DNA of 64,000 nucleotides from Anaerolineaceae bacterium (lineage in GTDB: Bacteria > Chloroflexota > Anaerolineae > Aggregatilineales > Phototrophicaceae): assembly GCA_028818375.1 (NCBI GenBank), contig JAPPOB010000010.1, positions 1,054,001 through 1,118,000 on the forward strand, written 5' to 3'. A program made the translations under genes and the position numbers. Positions within the stretch are counted from its first letter, which is position 1. Every line of letters begins with the position of its first letter. The notes beneath the pieces are model-generated. The model made no database searches. It was not told the DNA's origin and saw only the letters and a program-made list of their open reading frames with translations. Positions 1 to 8,794 of this stretch are shown here, one piece after another.

Positions 1-2
1 GG

Positions 3-1379
3 GCCCCCTTCACCAGTCGCATGCGCGGCCCTCAGCTGATCGTCGCGCTTGCCCTGCTTGTTGCCGCGCTGCTGCCCACCCTCATCGGCCAGTGGCGCCT
101 GGAAGGTCTGGTGACAGTCTTTCCCGCCCGTCGTCTTGTGGCCCATGAGTGGGCGCTGCTGGCCGCGGGAACGCTGCTACTCTACAGGGCCCTGAAACCA
201 CTGCTGCCGGAGTCCGGACCCCGTCGCGCCGGGATCGCAACCTGCGCCTGGGCCATGATCCTGGCGCTGCCCTGGTTCGTCACCTGGCTCTGGTCCTACA
301 GCTATCACTACCGCTTGTCCTTCGCCATCGTCCCGCTGCTGATCCTGCCCTGCGCCCTGGCGCTGAATCACTGGCTGGACCGGGCGCGTCCGGGTCGCTG
401 GTCCGCCCGCGGCCGCGCGCTGGGCGCGATTGCGCTCTGTTGCCTTGCCCTGCCCGGCATCTTCAGCACACTGAACGATCCCGCTATCGGCTTCGATTGG
501 CTTCGGGCGGATCGCTACCCGGACGATTCGGCGAAGCTCGCTTCCGGCAACAGGGCGCTGCTGGAACTGATCGACCAGTTGCAACGCCTGCAACGGAAAC
601 AACCGCATGATGACCTGGTCGTCGCGGCGCCGGGCGTGTGGCGCCTGCCCTTCTTCTTCCCCTTCAGCGACATTCGTGTGGCGGCCAACCCGACCCGCCT
701 TCAGGAACTGGAAGACGTGGACCTCTACGTGGATGGCGTGCCGGAGAACCCGCTCCAGTGGGACGCGAACGCGCCGGGCAGCAATCAGGTGCAGGGCGCC
801 CTGGCGTTGGCCGGTTCCCGACTGGACAACGTCATGCGCCGCACGGGCTTCAGCGATGACGGCAACTTCAGTTACTGGTTGTACGAAGTAAATGTCGACC
901 TGCGTTTCCGGCCCACACCTGCCGACCGCGATCCCCGCGAAGCCGTCGTCTTCGGCGACTTCGCCCGCTTCCGGGGACACACCCTGGGGGATGTCCGCCT
1001 GCGGCCCGGGCGCGAACTGACGCTGGCGCTGTTTTGGCAGGCCACGGACGCGGCAACGCAGGATTACTCAATCTTCGTACACCTGCTCGACGGCGCGGGC
1101 AACCTGATCGCCAACTGGGACGGCCCGGTCGGCCTGGATGCCGCCGGTCGATACTACTCAACCCTGCTTTGGGAACCCGGCGAATTCATCCGCGATGAAC
1201 GCCTGCTGCGTATCCCGGAGAATGTGGACTTCTCCGCAGTCGAAAACCCGGGTCTGTGGATCGGCATCTACGACTGGCGCAGCGGCGAACGCCAGGCCCT
1301 CACCGTCGACGGTCAACCGGGCGGTGACAGCTATCGCCTTGATGAAGAATTCGTCTTGCTGGCTGCAGCGCCGCCATGA
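3..1379 (+). CDS. C-terminal part of a multi-pass membrane glycosyltransferase-like protein (5' end outside window)
   Basis: The frame is open to the first base of the window, so the 5' end is missing; an internal ATG at 21 is probably not the true start. The first 150 residues carry about five hydrophobic segments, for example around the EWALLAAGTLLLY and LSFAIVPLLILP stretches. A soluble part follows, ending in a beta-rich domain of about 150 residues with the pattern GDFARFRGHTL, LTLALFWQA, FVHLLDGAGN and WEPGEFIRDE. From memory, this arrangement resembles the C-terminus of large family-39-like (PMT/ArnT type) glycosyltransferases of Chloroflexota, whose catalytic residues sit in the N-terminal half not seen here. 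It would act in the cytoplasmic membrane on lipid-linked sugars. The domain assignment is by pattern only; a non-enzymatic membrane protein is possible. It ends 12 bp before a convergent CHAD gene. Confidence 0.6.
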   Translation, partial: APFTSRMRGPQLIVALALLVAALLPTLIGQWRLEGLVTVFPARRLVAHEWALLAAGTLLLYRALKPLLPESGPRRAGIATCAWAMILALPWFVTWLWSYSYHYRLSFAIVPLLILPCALALNHWLDRARPGRWSARGRALGAIALCCLALPGIFSTLNDPAIGFDWLRADRYPDDSAKLASGNRALLELIDQLQRLQRKQPHDDLVVAAPGVWRLPFFFPFSDIRVAANPTRLQELEDVDLYVDGVPENPLQWDANAPGSNQVQGALALAGSRLDNVMRRTGFSDDGNFSYWLYEVNVDLRFRPTPADRDPREAVVFGDFARFRGHTLGDVRLRPGRELTLALFWQATDAATQDYSIFVHLLDGAGNLIANWDGPVGLDAAGRYYSTLLWEPGEFIRDERLLRIPENVDFSAVENPGLWIGIYDWRSGERQALTVDGQPGGDSYRLDEEFVLLAAAPP

Positions 1380-1391
1380 GCGGGCCCTGCG

Positions 1392-2351
1392 TCACAACTG
1401 CAGCAGGGCCTCGGCCAGCAACTGACGACATTCCCGGCTGGTGAAGCGTTCCCACGCGGCCGGAAAGGTCTCCAGCAGGTGAGCGCGTTCTTCTTCCAGG
1501 TCTCGCCGATACGCATAGAGGAATTCACAGGCCGTGAAGTCCAGCCCCGGCATCAGGCGGGGCAACAGCCCCCGGGCGACGTCGATGTCATTCAATCGCC
1601 CGAGGTGGTCCTGCATGATTTTAAGTTCCCGGATGTAGTCCCTTATCTCCGGCCCCAGCAGGGCATCAAAGGTCGAGAGAGTATAGCGCAATCGCTTGCA
1701 TTGAATGCGCAGGGCGTGCAGCCGTTCGCTGTCGGCATCCGCGAGGTGCGGGCCATAGGCGAGCACCCGCGTCAAGCGCTGTTGCACCAGAAGCGGCAAA
1801 ATGTGACGTGCCTGCTGCGCGACGATCCTTCCAGGTCTGGTCCTGACGATTCCTGCGCCAGGTGACACCAGGAAGTCCGTGTAGTCCATCAGGAACTGTT
1901 CCCACGAGTCGCTGTACAGCGCGAACAACAGCTTGCCGCGCAAACCCGCCCTTTGCCGGTCGAGCGCTTCCAGACTCTGTTGCAATTCGGCGGCGCCACC
2001 ACGGTCAAGGGCGATCAGGCCCTCACGGAGCACGTCCATGTCGCGCACCGGGCCCGATGCGCGCATGACGCTGCGCATGGACGCATTGTGTCGTCGAATG
2101 ACGCGCGTCCGGTACCACGGGCGCAGCAGGCGCATGATGCTACGTGACTTGCGCAGGGCGACGCGCAGCTGGTGCAGGTCTTCACTGTCCGCGCCGCTGC
2201 GGCTGCCTTCCTCATGTGACAGGACGTTGCGAAACTCCACCAGCAGGACCTTGCGGCCGGCTTCCGTCATCGGGTCCTCGCTTCGCAGCTCTCCGACGCC
2301 GGCCGTCAGCCGCTCGTCCAGTTCCCTGCGCAGTTCCTGGCCGCCGTTCAA
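1392..2351 (-). CDS. CHAD domain protein
   Basis: The 319-residue product has the two-repeat, all-helical CHAD pattern. Conserved basic motifs are HQLRVALRKSRS near residue 60 and HALRIQCKRLRY near residue 213, followed by LKIMQDHLGRLNDIDVA. CHAD domains bind polyphosphate through rows of Arg/Lys/His and are often found with polyphosphate granules or fused to CYTH phosphatase domains; no CYTH domain is present here. The start is a TTG at 2351 preceded by a GAGG-like ribosome site. An ATG 27 codons downstream is the alternative start. The upstream neighbour is a divergent SDR gene. Polyphosphate binding is family knowledge; the cellular role is not shown by the sequence. Confidence 0.85.
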   Translation of the reverse strand: MNGGQELRRELDERLTAGVGELRSEDPMTEAGRKVLLVEFRNVLSHEEGSRSGADSEDLHQLRVALRKSRSIMRLLRPWYRTRVIRRHNASMRSVMRASGPVRDMDVLREGLIALDRGGAAELQQSLEALDRQRAGLRGKLLFALYSDSWEQFLMDYTDFLVSPGAGIVRTRPGRIVAQQARHILPLLVQQRLTRVLAYGPHLADADSERLHALRIQCKRLRYTLSTFDALLGPEIRDYIRELKIMQDHLGRLNDIDVARGLLPRLMPGLDFTACEFLYAYRRDLEEERAHLLETFPAAWERFTSRECRQLLAEALLQL

Positions 2352-2386
2352 GACCTCATCTCTCCGCTTCTGCCCTTCCTGGCTCC

Positions 2387-2433
2387 AGTATAGCCCTTCC
2401 TGGCCATGTCGGGGCGCGCTGTCACGCTATACT
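2387..2433. promoter_or_regulatory. Divergent -10-like elements between the CHAD and SDR genes
   Basis: Two TATACT hexamers face outward: 2387-2392 on the minus strand (toward the CHAD gene) and 2428-2433 on the plus strand (toward the SDR gene). Neither has a convincing -35 box at 16-18 bp. The same TATACT hexamer recurs at better-supported promoters in this window, which is why it is listed. Confidence 0.35.
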
Positions 2434-2483
2434 GCGTCTGGCGCAGGGGTTGGCCCTGGCCGACAGAACCCTGAAGGAATGCC

Positions 2484-3272
2484 ATGAAGGCGCGCGGCAT
2501 TGAAAACCGGGTCGCGCTGGTGACCGGCGCGTCAAGCGGCATTGGCCGCGCCACGACGCTGGCCCTGCTGGACGCCGATATTCACGTTATCGGCATGGCG
2601 CGCACTCCGGAACGGCTGGCGCAACTTGAAGCAGACGCCCGCGCTTGCCGGGGCGATTTGCTGGTCATCGCCGGCGATGTAACACGGCGCGAGGACGTTG
2701 AGCGGGCCGTCGAGCGGGGCGTCGCCCGCTTTGGGCGTCTGGACATTCTGGTTGCCAATGCCGGCGTGGGCCTGCGGGGCCCCCTGGTCGACGCGGAATG
2801 GGCCGCGCTGGAGAGCCTGTTGCGCACCAACGTGGACGGCGTCCTGCACAGCGTTCGCGCCGCCGTGCCCGCCATGCGCGAAAGCGGCGGCGGACACATC
2901 ATCACCATTTCGTCGGTGGCTGCGCCGCTGGTCGTACCCTACAGCGCCGCCTATGCTGCCAGCAAGGCCTTTCTGAGCAGCATGGCGCATTCCCTGCGCC
3001 TTGAACTGGAGGACGAGCGCATTCTGGTGACGGACATGCTGGTCGGGCGCACGGCCACAGAGTTCGATTCGCGTCGTCTGGGCGCCGGCGCGCGCAAGGC
3101 GGGCAGCAACCTGCCCGTCATGTCGGCCGCAGAAGTGGCCAGAGGAGTCATCCGGGCTGTCCGGCGACCTAGGCGTTCCGTCACCTTGCGCCTCTTCGAC
3201 CGCCTTGTCCTGTTGGCCGGTCGCCTGGCGCCGGACCTGCTGGGCCGCATGGCGCGGCGTCAGTACCGTTAG
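2484..3272 (+). CDS. Short-chain dehydrogenase/reductase (SDR)
   Basis: A 262-residue classical SDR. The N-terminal Rossmann glycine motif TGASSGIG lies at about residues 13-20, NAG of the NAGVG motif at about 90, the catalytic Ser in ISSVA near 140 and the YAASK catalytic Tyr/Lys motif near 155. It catalyses NAD(P)-dependent oxidoreduction of an alcohol or carbonyl; the substrate cannot be told from sequence. The length is normal for the family. The ATG at 2484 follows an AAGGAA ribosome site. The YbaK-like gene starts 7 bp after its stop, so the two are probably co-transcribed. Confidence 0.9.
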   Translation: MKARGIENRVALVTGASSGIGRATTLALLDADIHVIGMARTPERLAQLEADARACRGDLLVIAGDVTRREDVERAVERGVARFGRLDILVANAGVGLRGPLVDAEWAALESLLRTNVDGVLHSVRAAVPAMRESGGGHIITISSVAAPLVVPYSAAYAASKAFLSSMAHSLRLELEDERILVTDMLVGRTATEFDSRRLGAGARKAGSNLPVMSAAEVARGVIRAVRRPRRSVTLRLFDRLVLLAGRLAPDLLGRMARRQYR

Positions 3273-3279
3273 GCGCATC

Positions 3280-3765
3280 GTGGCCACAAAACTGAACGCC
3301 GCCCGTCTTCTGCAACAGCGCCGCATCCCCTTCACGGCCCTGGACTACGATCCCGGCCGCTTTCACGATGCCGAAGCGGTGGCGGCCCTGCTCAACGTAC
3401 CGGCGGGGATCGTTTACAAGACCCTGGTTCTGGAATCCGCCGGCGGCGGCAAACCCCTGCTGGCCCTGATCGCCGCCGACCGCGCCCTGGACCTGAAGCG
3501 CCTGGCTGCGCTGAGCGGCCAGCGCAAGCTGCGTCTCGCCACGCGCGACCGCGCCGAACTACTGACCGGGATGCAGATTGGCGGCATCAGCGCCCTGGCC
3601 CTGAAACACCGGCGCTGGCCGGTCTGGCTGGACGAGGCGGCGCGCGAGCATGAAGAACTGCTCCTCAGCGCCGGTGAGCGCGGACGGCAACTGCGTCTGG
3701 CCACGACGGCGCTCATCCAGTTGACCGGGGCGCGCGTGGCAGCCATCAGCCGCGCGAGAGTGTGA
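3280..3765 (+). CDS. YbaK/EbsC-type aminoacyl-tRNA deacylase
   Basis: The product is 161 residues with the YbaK/aminoacyl-tRNA-editing fold. Typical features are the segment VPAGIVYKTLVLE (the conserved Lys of the active site), the LALIAADRALDLKRLA strand-helix and the GGISALALKHRRWPVWLDE segment. Family members hydrolyse mischarged Cys-tRNA(Pro) or related misacylated tRNAs. I chose the GTG at 3280 because homology begins at ATKLNAARLL; the frame stays open upstream into the SDR gene, but that part is not YbaK-like. It follows the SDR by 7 bp. proS lies in the same window but is far away and not linked. Confidence 0.85.
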   Translation: MATKLNAARLLQQRRIPFTALDYDPGRFHDAEAVAALLNVPAGIVYKTLVLESAGGGKPLLALIAADRALDLKRLAALSGQRKLRLATRDRAELLTGMQIGGISALALKHRRWPVWLDEAAREHEELLLSAGERGRQLRLATTALIQLTGARVAAISRARV

Positions 3766-3957
3766 ATCCACCCGGCGCAACGCGCAGCGCGCATGGGCAA
3801 GAGAGCGGATGACAGGCGCGACAGACGCCACCATAGCCTGGTGCAGAACGGCGCGCGCCACGGCGCCAGGGGCTGCATGCCAGGGGCATCACGGCGCCGG
3901 GTTTCCGTTTCCACGCCTTGCATCCCTTGCTGCGGCGGGAGCGCGCCCGGGCGCGCA
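3766..3957. other. Short convergent spacer with palindromes
   Basis: This 192-bp region lies between the YbaK-like gene and dnaE, which converge. It holds a perfect 16-bp palindrome at 3941-3956 (GCGCGCCCGGGCGCGC) just beyond the dnaE stop, and two GGCGCC sites flanking an imperfect hairpin around 3873-3900. Neither has a clear U-tract, so a terminator role is only possible. No gene is supported here. Confidence 0.4.
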
Positions 3958-6900
3958 TCAACCCTGCAAGTCTGGCGTTGAATCTGCCCTCTCCAGGCTC
4001 AGGTTAACCGCGCCAACCGTTTCACGCAGGGTGTCCATCATCTCCTTGCAAACGCCAACGCGCGTCTCGAAATCCAGTCGCAAGGGTTGCCCGGCGGATT
4101 CCACGACAACGCAGAAACGGTCGTTGCCGGGCCAGGAGCCGATGGTGTTGACGATGCGCTCCAGACGTCTTTGATCGCGACGGGCATCATCGCTGCGCGC
4201 AAGACGCACCGTCAGCAGGCGGGGGGCGTGGGCCCCCGGCAAATCCGCCGGCGCTTGTTCAGACCCGGCGCCTTCGCCAGGACCCCGCTCAGGGCCCGCT
4301 TCATCCCGCTGCAGGGTAGCCGTGCCTTCCGCTTCAGCCTCCCGCGCGACCGGCTCATCCTCTGGCGAAAGCGCTGCTTCAGCGATCGCCTCCATGCCCT
4401 CGTCCGGCGCCCCGAACTCCTCGCTGGCCGAAGGGACAATTTCAGGAGGTGGCGCGAAGTCGACGTCCCTTTCAGGTGGCGGAGCGAAGTCATTGACCGG
4501 CGGAGGGGTGTAGTCATCGGGCGCCGGTGGCTGTGCTTCCAGGGGCGCAGCCACGTCCTCGTCATGGACCTCCAGCAAGGTAAAGTTGTCCTTGACTTCG
4601 TCTGCGATGACCTGCGGCGCCCCGCGCGAACTGTCCAGTTTGCCGCGCACGTGAATCACGCGCCCCTGCCCCACCAGTTCCTGACATTGCTTCCAGGTGC
4701 GGGGGAAGATCGTCACGTCGATCGTCGCCGCCGATTCGCGCCAGTCCTCCAGTTGGGCGATGCACATCCGCTCGCCGCGCTTTGTGAGCAGGGTGCGCAT
4801 GCCGACAACTTCCCCGGCCACGATGACCGGACGGTCATGCAGCCCGTAGCCCTCCGTCACCAGTTCGCCGATATCGCGCGTACCGGCCTGCTGCAGGGCC
4901 TTGCGAAAGCGGTCCACGGGGCGTCCGCTGAGGTAAATCCCCAGCAGCTCCCTTTCCTGTTCCAGCAGTTCCCGCTCGCTGAGGACGCTGTGGTCCGGCA
5001 GGTTGCCCAGCATTTCGTCGGACATCCCGGCCTGCTCGCCAAACAGGTTCGCCTGGCCAACCTCGCGGTCGCGATGCCAGCGCGCGCTGAAGCCCAGCAG
5101 GCGTTCGCTGGCCGCCAACAATCGACCCCGCTCGCCAAAATCGCGCAGGGCGCCCACGGTGGCCAGACTTTCCAGCGAACGGCGGCCCGTCTGGCGCAAG
5201 TCCACCCGTTTGCAAAAGTCCTCCAGGTCCCCAAACGGGCCATCCCGCTCCCGCGACTCGATGACCTGCTGCAGCGAACCGGCGCCCGCCCCGCGAATGG
5301 CGGCCAGGCCGAAGCGAATGCCGCGTCGCCCGCTTTCGTCGGGCTGAATGTCAAAGTCCAGTTGGCTGTGATTGACGTCCGGGGGCAGGACCGGGATGCC
5401 GAGGCGGCGGCATTCTTCCATGTAGCCGGCGATGCGGTTGGCATCATCCCGATGCACGCTCAACAGGGCGCACATGTATTCCTCGGGGTAGTGGCACTTG
5501 AGGAAGGCCGTCTGCAGGGTGATGACGGCGTAATCCGTCGCATGGGCCTTGTTGAAGCCATAGTTGGCGAAGAAGGCGATGTCGTCGAAAATCTTGCCGG
5601 CCACCCCTTCGTCGATGCCGTGCTGCGGCCCGCGTTGCAGGAAGATCTCGCGGTGCTTCACGAGGTCTTCCTCACGCTTGTAGGAGACGGCCTTGCGCAT
5701 CGTGTCGCTTTCCGCCAGTTCGTAGCCGAAGAGCTGCGAGGCGATCTCCATAATCTGTTCCTGATAAACGATGATGCCGCAGGTCTCCTCAAGCATGGGC
5801 CTGAGCGACTCGTGGTGGTAGGTAATGTCTTCTTCACCGCGCAGGCGTCGGTTGTAGGTGGCGATGTAATCCATTGGCCCGGGTCGGTAAAGCGCGATGC
5901 CGGCCACGATGTTCTCAAAGCGTCGCGGCCGCATGTCACGCAGCATGAGCTGCATGCCTTCGCTCTCCACCTGGAACATGCCGACCGTCTCCCCGCGCCC
6001 AAGCAGGGTGAAGGTTTCGTCCAGCATGCTCCCGGCCTCAGCGTCCCCCTCGACCATCTCGTGGCGGAAAGGGATGTTTTCCATGGTGTAGGCGATGCCC
6101 TGATGCTGCAGGATCAGATCACAGGCGCGGCGCAGAATGGTCAGCGTGGACAGCCCGAGAAAATCGATTTTCAGCAGGCCGATCGATTCGCAGGTCTCCA
6201 TCGTAAACTGCGTCACCGCGCGAATGTCGGCGCTGTCGCTGCCGCGCGTGGGCCGGTGCAGCGGAATGGTCTCCACCAGCGGCCGGTCGCCGATGATGAT
6301 GCCGGCTGCGTGCGTCGACACGTGGCGGCTGATGCCCTGCAGCGACTCCGCGGTAGCCAGTATGCGCCGGATTTCCTCGTCGCGACTCGCCAGATCCTTC
6401 AGTTCGGGGGTGGCCTCCACATACTGCGGCAGCGGTTTGGGGCGCGGTTCCTGAGGAATCAGCCGCGCGATCTGGTTAACCCGCTCCAGCGGAATCTCGA
6501 GCGCGCGACCGACGTCCCTCACCGCCGCGCGGGGCCCCAGCGTGCCGAATGTGATGATGGCGGCGACCTTGTCCTCGCCGTATTTGCGCGCCGCGTAGCT
6601 GATCATTTCCGCGCGGCGGTCGTCCGGATAGTCCAGATCGATGTCCGGCATGCTGACGCGGCCGGGGTTCAGAAAACGTTCAAAGATCAGGCCATCGCGA
6701 ATCGGGTTGATTTCCGTGATGCCGAGACAGTAGGCCGCCAGGCTGCCGGTCCCGGAGCCGCGCACGTTCCACCAGATGTCCGCCTCCCGCGCGAATTCGC
6801 AGAGGTCCCACACAATGAGGAAATAGGTATCGAAGCCCATGTCATGGATCAGGCCAAGTTCATGGTCCAGCCGGGCCCGCAAACGGCTGTCGTCCAGCGC

Positions 6901-7851
6901 CCGTTCGCCAAAGCGCCAGCTCAGGCCCTTCTCGCAGAGATGTCGCAGCCAGCTTGGCGCGTCATGGCCGGGAGGCACCGGAAAAGCGGGAAGCTGATAG
7001 CCCTTCATGTCCAGGTCCAGCTGACACATGTCCGCAACCAGCAGCGTGTTCTTCAGCGCCTCGCCATCGTTGACCTCGCCGAATGCGGCCCACATCTCCT
7101 GCGGTGACGCCAAGTGATAGCTGGGGTCGGACATCCGCATGCGGTTCTGTTCCGCTTTCAATGCGCTGGTCTGAATGCAAAGCAGGGTGTCGTGGGAGTC
7201 GTGGTCGCACTCCTGCACGTAGTGGACATCGTTGGTGGCCAGCAGGGGCGCGCCGAGCCTGCGGCGGTTTTCAACCAGCCAGGCGTTCACCTGACGCAGT
7301 TCCGGGATGTCGTGGTGCTGCAACTCCAGAAAGAAGTGCTCACGTCCGAAGACGTCCTGGTGCCAGCCTGTGAGTTCGCGCGCAGCCTCCTCCTGACCAT
7401 CCATCAGCAGCGCCGGGATCTCGCCGGCGAGACAGCCCGTGGTGGCGATCAGGCCGTCGGCGTGCCCGGCCAGGAATTCGCGATCGATGCGGGGGTTGTA
7501 GTAGAAGCCCTCCAGCTGGGCGGCGGAAGCGATTTTCAGCAGGTTGCGATAGCCCTGATCGTTGCGCGCCAGCAGCAGGAGATGCGCAGCCTTGCGGTCC
7601 AGCGACGGGTCGCGGTCGCGCATGCCTCGCGGCGCCATATAGGCCTCCATGCCGATGACCGGATGAACCCCTTTGGCCTTGCAGGCGCGATAGAAATCGA
7701 TCGCGCCGAACATCGCCCCGTGATCGCTGATGGCCAGCGAGCCCATGCCCAGTTCAGCGGCGCGCGCCACCAGGTCGTCGATGCGACCCAGCCCGTCCAG
7801 CAATGAATACTGGCTGTGGACGTGCAGATGCACAAAGTCCTTGTCGTCCAT
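3958..7851 (-). CDS. dnaE: DNA polymerase III alpha subunit
   Basis: The 1297-residue protein is the replicative polymerase alpha subunit. The N-terminal PHP domain (about 1-285) keeps HLHVHSQYS, SDHG, GMEAY, a TGC motif and NDVHY, so its metal ligands look intact. The palm motif PDIDLDY near residue 402 holds two catalytic aspartates and YRPGPMDYI follows. An OB-fold lies near 1000-1080. Residues about 1097-1175 form a Pro/acidic linker with a repeated DFAPPPE unit, followed by a C-terminal domain of about 90 residues. I chose the ATG at 7851 because homology begins at DDKDFVHLHVHS and a GGAG site lies just upstream; the frame continues upstream without homology. It is divergent from fpg. 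The intact PHP motifs suggest, but do not prove, PHP proofreading. Confidence 0.97.
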   Translation of the reverse strand: MDDKDFVHLHVHSQYSLLDGLGRIDDLVARAAELGMGSLAISDHGAMFGAIDFYRACKAKGVHPVIGMEAYMAPRGMRDRDPSLDRKAAHLLLLARNDQGYRNLLKIASAAQLEGFYYNPRIDREFLAGHADGLIATTGCLAGEIPALLMDGQEEAARELTGWHQDVFGREHFFLELQHHDIPELRQVNAWLVENRRRLGAPLLATNDVHYVQECDHDSHDTLLCIQTSALKAEQNRMRMSDPSYHLASPQEMWAAFGEVNDGEALKNTLLVADMCQLDLDMKGYQLPAFPVPPGHDAPSWLRHLCEKGLSWRFGERALDDSRLRARLDHELGLIHDMGFDTYFLIVWDLCEFAREADIWWNVRGSGTGSLAAYCLGITEINPIRDGLIFERFLNPGRVSMPDIDLDYPDDRRAEMISYAARKYGEDKVAAIITFGTLGPRAAVRDVGRALEIPLERVNQIARLIPQEPRPKPLPQYVEATPELKDLASRDEEIRRILATAESLQGISRHVSTHAAGIIIGDRPLVETIPLHRPTRGSDSADIRAVTQFTMETCESIGLLKIDFLGLSTLTILRRACDLILQHQGIAYTMENIPFRHEMVEGDAEAGSMLDETFTLLGRGETVGMFQVESEGMQLMLRDMRPRRFENIVAGIALYRPGPMDYIATYNRRLRGEEDITYHHESLRPMLEETCGIIVYQEQIMEIASQLFGYELAESDTMRKAVSYKREEDLVKHREIFLQRGPQHGIDEGVAGKIFDDIAFFANYGFNKAHATDYAVITLQTAFLKCHYPEEYMCALLSVHRDDANRIAGYMEECRRLGIPVLPPDVNHSQLDFDIQPDESGRRGIRFGLAAIRGAGAGSLQQVIESRERDGPFGDLEDFCKRVDLRQTGRRSLESLATVGALRDFGERGRLLAASERLLGFSARWHRDREVGQANLFGEQAGMSDEMLGNLPDHSVLSERELLEQERELLGIYLSGRPVDRFRKALQQAGTRDIGELVTEGYGLHDRPVIVAGEVVGMRTLLTKRGERMCIAQLEDWRESAATIDVTIFPRTWKQCQELVGQGRVIHVRGKLDSSRGAPQVIADEVKDNFTLLEVHDEDVAAPLEAQPPAPDDYTPPPVNDFAPPPERDVDFAPPPEIVPSASEEFGAPDEGMEAIAEAALSPEDEPVAREAEAEGTATLQRDEAGPERGPGEGAGSEQAPADLPGAHAPRLLTVRLARSDDARRDQRRLERIVNTIGSWPGNDRFCVVVESAGQPLRLDFETRVGVCKEMMDTLRETVGAVNLSLERADSTPDLQG

Positions 7852-7972
7852 GAATCTCCATGATGCGCGAACCGCGCGAAAGTATACCATGCAGGCCCCT
7901 CCAGCCCCGGCCAACTTGACCGTCCGGGGGCTTTTCGGCAGAGTCAAGGGGTCGCCATTGCGGGACAGGGGC

Positions 7973-8794
7973 ATGCCTGAATTGCCGGAAGTCGAAATGG
8001 TCGCTCGCGGCCTGCGCGTGCCACTGACGGGCCGCCGCGTCACAGGCCTGTGGAGCGACTGGCCACGGGTCATGCACAGCCCGGAGCAGCAGGAATTCGC
8101 CGCCCGCATCGACGGTCAGGTGTTCCGTGCCATTGACCGCCGCGGCAAGTATCTGCTCTGCGCGCTGGACAGTGAAACGCTCATCGTGCACTTGCGTATG
8201 ACCGGCAAACTCTACGTCGCGGCTGATGAGGAACGCCTTGACGCCGACCGCTGGATGCACTTCCGTTTACAGCTGGATGGCGGGCAACAGCTGCGTTTTT
8301 CGGATGCGCGCAAGTTCGGGCGCGTCTGGCTGACAACGGACCCCGGGAGCGTCATCGGCGCGCTGGGACCGGAACCTCTGTCTCGTCAATTCACTTCGCG
8401 CCGGCTGCGCGGGCGCCTGGCTGCGCGCGGCCGCGCCATCAAGCCGTTGCTGCTGGACCAGGGTTTTCTCGCCGGCGTCGGCAACATCTACGCCGACGAG
8501 GCGCTCCATCGCGCCCGCATCCATCCCCTGCGGCCGGCCAACAGCCTGGACCAGGCCGAGGCGACGGCGCTGCATCGCGCCCTGCGCGCAGCCCTGCGCG
8601 CCGGCATACAACACGAGGGCGCCAGCATCAACTGGTATCGCAAACCGGATGGCTCAAGCGGCGACTCGCAGAGCTACTTCCGCGTCTATGGCCGCGCGGG
8701 GCAACCCTGTCCCCGCTGCGGCGCTGCGGTAGAAAAGACGGTGGTGGCCCAGCGCGGCACGCACTTCTGCCCGCGCTGTCAGCCACCGCCCTGA
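7973..8794 (+). CDS. mutM: Formamidopyrimidine-DNA glycosylase
   Basis: A 273-residue Fpg/MutM enzyme that excises oxidised purines (8-oxoG, FapyG) and cuts the abasic strand. It starts PELPEVE, with Pro as the expected catalytic nucleophile after Met removal and the following Glu. The catalytic-loop Lys is in LRMTGKLYV, and the C-terminal zinc finger is CPRCG...CPRC. The ATG at 7973 is chosen because mature Fpg must begin with PELPE; the longer open frame upstream runs through the divergent dnaE gene. A TTGACC at 7916-7921 could be a weak -35 box. Its last 16 bp overlap the end of the convergent MBL gene. Confidence 0.96.
   Translation: MPELPEVEMVARGLRVPLTGRRVTGLWSDWPRVMHSPEQQEFAARIDGQVFRAIDRRGKYLLCALDSETLIVHLRMTGKLYVAADEERLDADRWMHFRLQLDGGQQLRFSDARKFGRVWLTTDPGSVIGALGPEPLSRQFTSRRLRGRLAARGRAIKPLLLDQGFLAGVGNIYADEALHRARIHPLRPANSLDQAEATALHRALRAALRAGIQHEGASINWYRKPDGSSGDSQSYFRVYGRAGQPCPRCGAAVEKTVVAQRGTHFCPRCQPPP

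Noticed and set aside
4087..7107. Long open frame of about 1000 codons on the plus strand opposite dnaE
   Set aside because: It has no recognisable motifs and mirrors the dnaE frame; GC-rich codon bias removes stops on the opposite strand.
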